From DATEPR01 sp036503065 (GTDB lineage: Bacteria > Actinomycetota > Actinomycetes > Mycobacteriales > Pseudonocardiaceae), in contig DASXXM010000238.1 of NCBI GenBank assembly GCA_036503065.1, positions 1 to 7,786 on the forward strand: a stretch of DNA of 7,786 nt, given 5' to 3'. Positions within the stretch are counted from its first letter, which is position 1, and each line of letters starts with the position of its first letter. Positions 6,710 to 7,786 of the stretch are shown piece by piece. A model generated the notes under the pieces. It was not told where the DNA came from. It ran no database searches and was given only the letters and a program-made list of their open reading frames with translations. Both the position numbers and the translations under genes were made by a program.

Positions 6710-6715
6710 AGCCTA
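6710..6715 (-). promoter_or_regulatory. Possible -10 box of the leaderless phosphotransferase promoter
   Basis: TAGGCT on the minus strand fits the actinobacterial TANNNT -10 pattern. It is followed by GCGGCC and then the GTG start, so transcription would begin at or next to the start codon. No strong -35 box is seen 17 bases upstream. The region further upstream is A/T-rich (AAATTTTAAT). Confidence 0.4.
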
Positions 6716-6742
6716 TTACCAGCCGGCCATTCGATCAGACCA

Positions 6743-7039
6743 TTAAAATTTCAAGACTCCACAACTGCTATAGCATGTAGCAAACATGCTATCTGTAGCC
6801 AGGAACACCCCTCTGCGGATTCCGCGGGCGAGCAGTTGGCAGGAGCGCACGCGATCGGCGTGACTACGGGTACTGGTGATGATCAGCTTGCCGGACATAT
6901 GGTCGCTTACAACCCGGCCCCGGCACACGCCGCGAGCAGAGCGAACGCGGCCCGAACCCACAGCACGTTCTCGGCGTGTCGTCGCCTTACTCGGTGCCGC
7001 GTCCCTGGCGTCGTGGAGCCTGCCAGCCTGGTCAGCCAC
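6743..7039 (-). pseudogene. Unit A: best-preserved reading frame of the degenerate repeat family (98 codons)
   Basis: From GTG at 7039 the frame reads VADQAGRLHDARDAAPSKAT, later MSGKLIITSTRSHADRVRS and CQLLARG. I do not recognise the product. The first part reappears at the start of unit C (VADPTGRLDDATDAEPSKA, then a stop), and the second part in unit D (GELIIRTIAREHADRVRSC). This shared minus-strand frame suggests that the array descends from one small gene. Unit A carries extra sequence (about 6871-6970) missing from B and C. There is no good ribosome binding site and the C-terminal third is low in quality, so it is more likely a relic than a working gene, though a short expressed protein is not excluded. 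Confidence 0.35.
6770..6792. repeat. Dyad A (9-bp arms, AGCAA loop)
   Basis: ATAGCATGT - AGCAA - ACATGCTAT. Compared with dyads B and C, the loop-closing C/G pair is replaced by T/A on both sides, which keeps the pairing. Outer pairing is interrupted by an extra TCTG segment on the right. Confidence 0.8.
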
Positions 7040-7067
7040 TAATCCACACATCGCGTCTTCGACAATT

Positions 7068-7096
7068 GCTATAGCATGCAGCAAGCATGCTATAGC
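7068..7096. repeat. Dyad B (perfect 12-bp arms, AGCAA loop)
   Basis: GCTATAGCATGC - AGCAA - GCATGCTATAGC, with a flanking T/A pair extending it to 13 bp. Each arm itself contains the self-complementary words GCTATAGC and GCATGC. It lies between unit A and the rest of unit B, and no T-run follows on either strand. Confidence 0.92.
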
Positions 7097-7190
7097 ATAG
7101 CGATAGAAGCGATCACCGGTTGGCCCATTCCCCGGGCGAGCAGTTGGCGGTAGCGCACGCGATCGGCGTGACTACAGGCGATAGCCATGG

Positions 7191-7263
7191 TCAGCTTACT
7201 TGGCGTGTCGCCAGCTTACTTGGCGTGTCGTCGCCTTACTTGGCGTGTCGTCGCCTTACTTGG
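7191..7263. repeat. 20-bp tandem repeat inside unit B
   Basis: Three consecutive 20-base units (7201-7220, 7221-7240, 7241-7260) follow TGGCGTGTCGTCGCCTTACT. The last two are identical and the first differs at three bases. Partial copies flank them (TCAGCTTACT at 7191 and TGGCTCC at 7261). Units A and C carry only one or two copies at the same place, so the expansion is specific to unit B. Confidence 0.9.
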
Positions 7264-7312
7264 CTCCACGCCCGTGGCGTCATTGGAGCCTGCCAGCCGG
7301 GCAAATCTTACT

Positions 7313-7393
7313 AAGGAGATCTGGACCAACGACGAGGCCAGCTACGCGGGCGAGCACATCAACTTCGAGCGGATCTGGTCCTGGCCCAGCCCG
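7313..7393 (+). pseudogene. Fragment of a luciferase-like (LLM) flavin/F420-dependent oxidoreductase gene
   Basis: Twenty-seven codons read KEIWTNDEASYAGE, then HINFERIWSWPSP. This matches the well-known LLM-family segment of the form EIWTxDEAxxxGExVxFxxIWSWPKP, which lies in the C-terminal half of these enzymes. Nothing upstream or downstream in any frame continues the enzyme. The left flank is the end of the unit B repeat. The right flank is dyad C, whose first base (7395) lies two bases after the last matching codon. It is therefore a relic of a formerly complete gene or an imported scrap; the fragment itself has no stop codon or frameshift. Confidence 0.72.
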
Positions 7394-7394
7394 C

Positions 7395-7423
7395 GCTATA
7401 GCATGCAGCAAGCATGCTATAGC
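7395..7423. repeat. Dyad C (perfect 12-bp arms, AGCAA loop)
   Basis: The 29 bases are identical to dyad B, and the right flank is also shared (ATAG-C/T-GATAGAAGCGAT). It abuts the LLM fragment. Confidence 0.92.
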
Positions 7424-7625
7424 ATAGTGATAGAAGCGATGAGCGGTTGGCCCTTTCCGCGGCGAGCAGTTAGCAGGAGCGCACGCGATCGGCGTGACTA
7501 CGGGCGATGGCCATGGTCAGCTTACTTGGCGTTTGTCGCCTTACTTGGCTCCGCGTCCGTGGCGTCGTCGAGCCGGCCAGTTGGGTCAGCCACTCATTCG
7601 TATTAGGCCTTCGGCGAGGACTTTG

Positions 7626-7786
7626 CTATAGCATGCAGCATACATGCTTTTCGGTGATGACGGGCCCGATCAGCGGGTTGGCCCATTCTTCGGCGAGCAA
7701 TTAGCAGGAGCGGACGCGGTCGGCGTGCTCGCGGGCGATGGTCCTGATGATCAGTTCGCCGAACCCACGATCGAGCCTCGAAGCTT
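7626..7786 (-). pseudogene. Unit D: 3' part of the repeat-family gene, with an in-frame stop, entering from the right edge
   Basis: The minus-strand frame entering from base 7784 reads ASRLDRGFGELIIRTIARE, then HADRVRSC and a TAA at 7703-7701. It then continues LLAEEWANPLIGPVITEKHV and CCML to a TAG at 7628-7626 inside the dyad. Residue composition stays protein-like after the TAA, and units A and B have CAA (Gln) at that codon. The TAA in units C and D therefore looks like a nonsense change from Gln, giving an ancestral ...RSCQLLAEEWANPL... protein. I do not recognise the family. This unit shows the most natural-looking coding sequence, so an intact parent gene may lie to the right. Confidence 0.4.
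7630..7648. repeat. Dyad D (degenerate)
   Basis: Arms AGCATG and CATGCT flank a C/A mismatch and an AGCAT loop. The left half keeps GCTATAGCATGC (7625-7636), but the right half ends in CATGCTTTT and has lost the outer pairing. Confidence 0.7.

Larger units (their letters stand above)
6767..7786. repeat. Array of four related units, each starting with a dyad (A 6767-7040, B 7068-7301, C 7395-7594, D 7625 to the edge)
   Basis: Each unit has, from left to right, a dyad, about 35 variable bases, and a core GCGAGCAGTTGGCAGGAGCG, CACGCGATCGGCGTGACTAC. Core starts are 6826, 7134, 7461 and 7692, each 59-67 bases after its dyad. In A-C a second block follows (TTACTTGGCTCCGCGTCC, then GGCGTCGTGGAGCCTGCCAG and, in A and C, GGTCAGCCACT). 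Unit D runs to the window edge before this block appears. Gaps between units are 27-30 bases (A/B, C/D) except B/C, which holds an LLM gene fragment. No intact gene is found in this kilobase. The array probably continues beyond the right edge. Confidence 0.85.

Noticed and set aside
7068..7096. Dyads considered as rho-independent terminators.
   Set aside because: The stems are A/T-containing and no T-run follows dyads A-C on either strand. Only the damaged dyad D has a short TTTT.
6876..7427. Plus-strand frames ending in the shared peptide IACSKHAIA.
   Set aside because: The shared peptide is simply the translated dyad. The remaining residues have no start signal and no consistent frame between units.
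6767..7786. Dyad array considered as a CRISPR array or integron attC cassettes.
   Set aside because: Unit lengths are irregular (about 230-330 bases), the intervals between dyads are themselves similar to each other, no cas or integrase gene is visible, and no GTTRRRY core sites are present.

Overview
The window is GC-rich, with strong third-position G/C bias, GTG starts and secreted repeat proteins. This points to a high-GC actinobacterium. A Pseudonocardiales-type genus (Kutzneria, Lentzea, Amycolatopsis relatives) is my guess from gene style only; no species can be named from the sequence.

Left edge (1-498). A minus-strand gene for an IS605/IS607-type TnpB (OrfB) protein runs off the window. 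A 27-codon reading frame with a strong ribosome binding site sits directly ahead of it and overlaps it by four bases. Seventeen bases upstream of that small frame is a perfect actinobacterial LexA/SOS box. The remaining bases up to the next gene look non-coding.

Transport and sensing block (499-3715). A SsuB/TauB/NrtD-like ABC transporter ATPase (minus strand) is divergent from a two-component pair (plus strand): a CitA/DcuS-type membrane histidine kinase overlapping by ATGA with a CitB/DcuR-type response regulator. The likely reading is a ligand-sensing system controlling a transporter, but no permease or binding protein is visible. Where the rest of the transporter might lie, the SOS-box/TnpB unit begins.

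Secreted-protein block (3716-5842). A minus-strand secreted protein with two Ig-like (He_PIG-like) repeats is divergent from a plus-strand HAF-repeat extracellular protein. The HAF gene is broken by a +1 frameshift near 4929. A cluster of short direct repeats built on TTATGCAC/ATGCACAAC follows, in the gap between convergent genes.

Right part (5843-7786). An APH/choline-kinase-fold phosphotransferase gene (minus strand) has a leaderless-type promoter. Beyond it lies about 1 kb with no intact gene: a degenerate array of four related units. Each unit begins with a dyad (arms up to 12 bp, loop AGCAA or AGCAT). Minus-strand translation of the units resembles decayed copies of one small gene whose stop codon lies inside the dyad. 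A 20-bp tandem repeat and a 27-codon piece of a luciferase-like (LLM) oxidoreductase gene are embedded in the array. This array and the SOS-box/TnpB arrangement are the parts of the window that known gene families do not explain.
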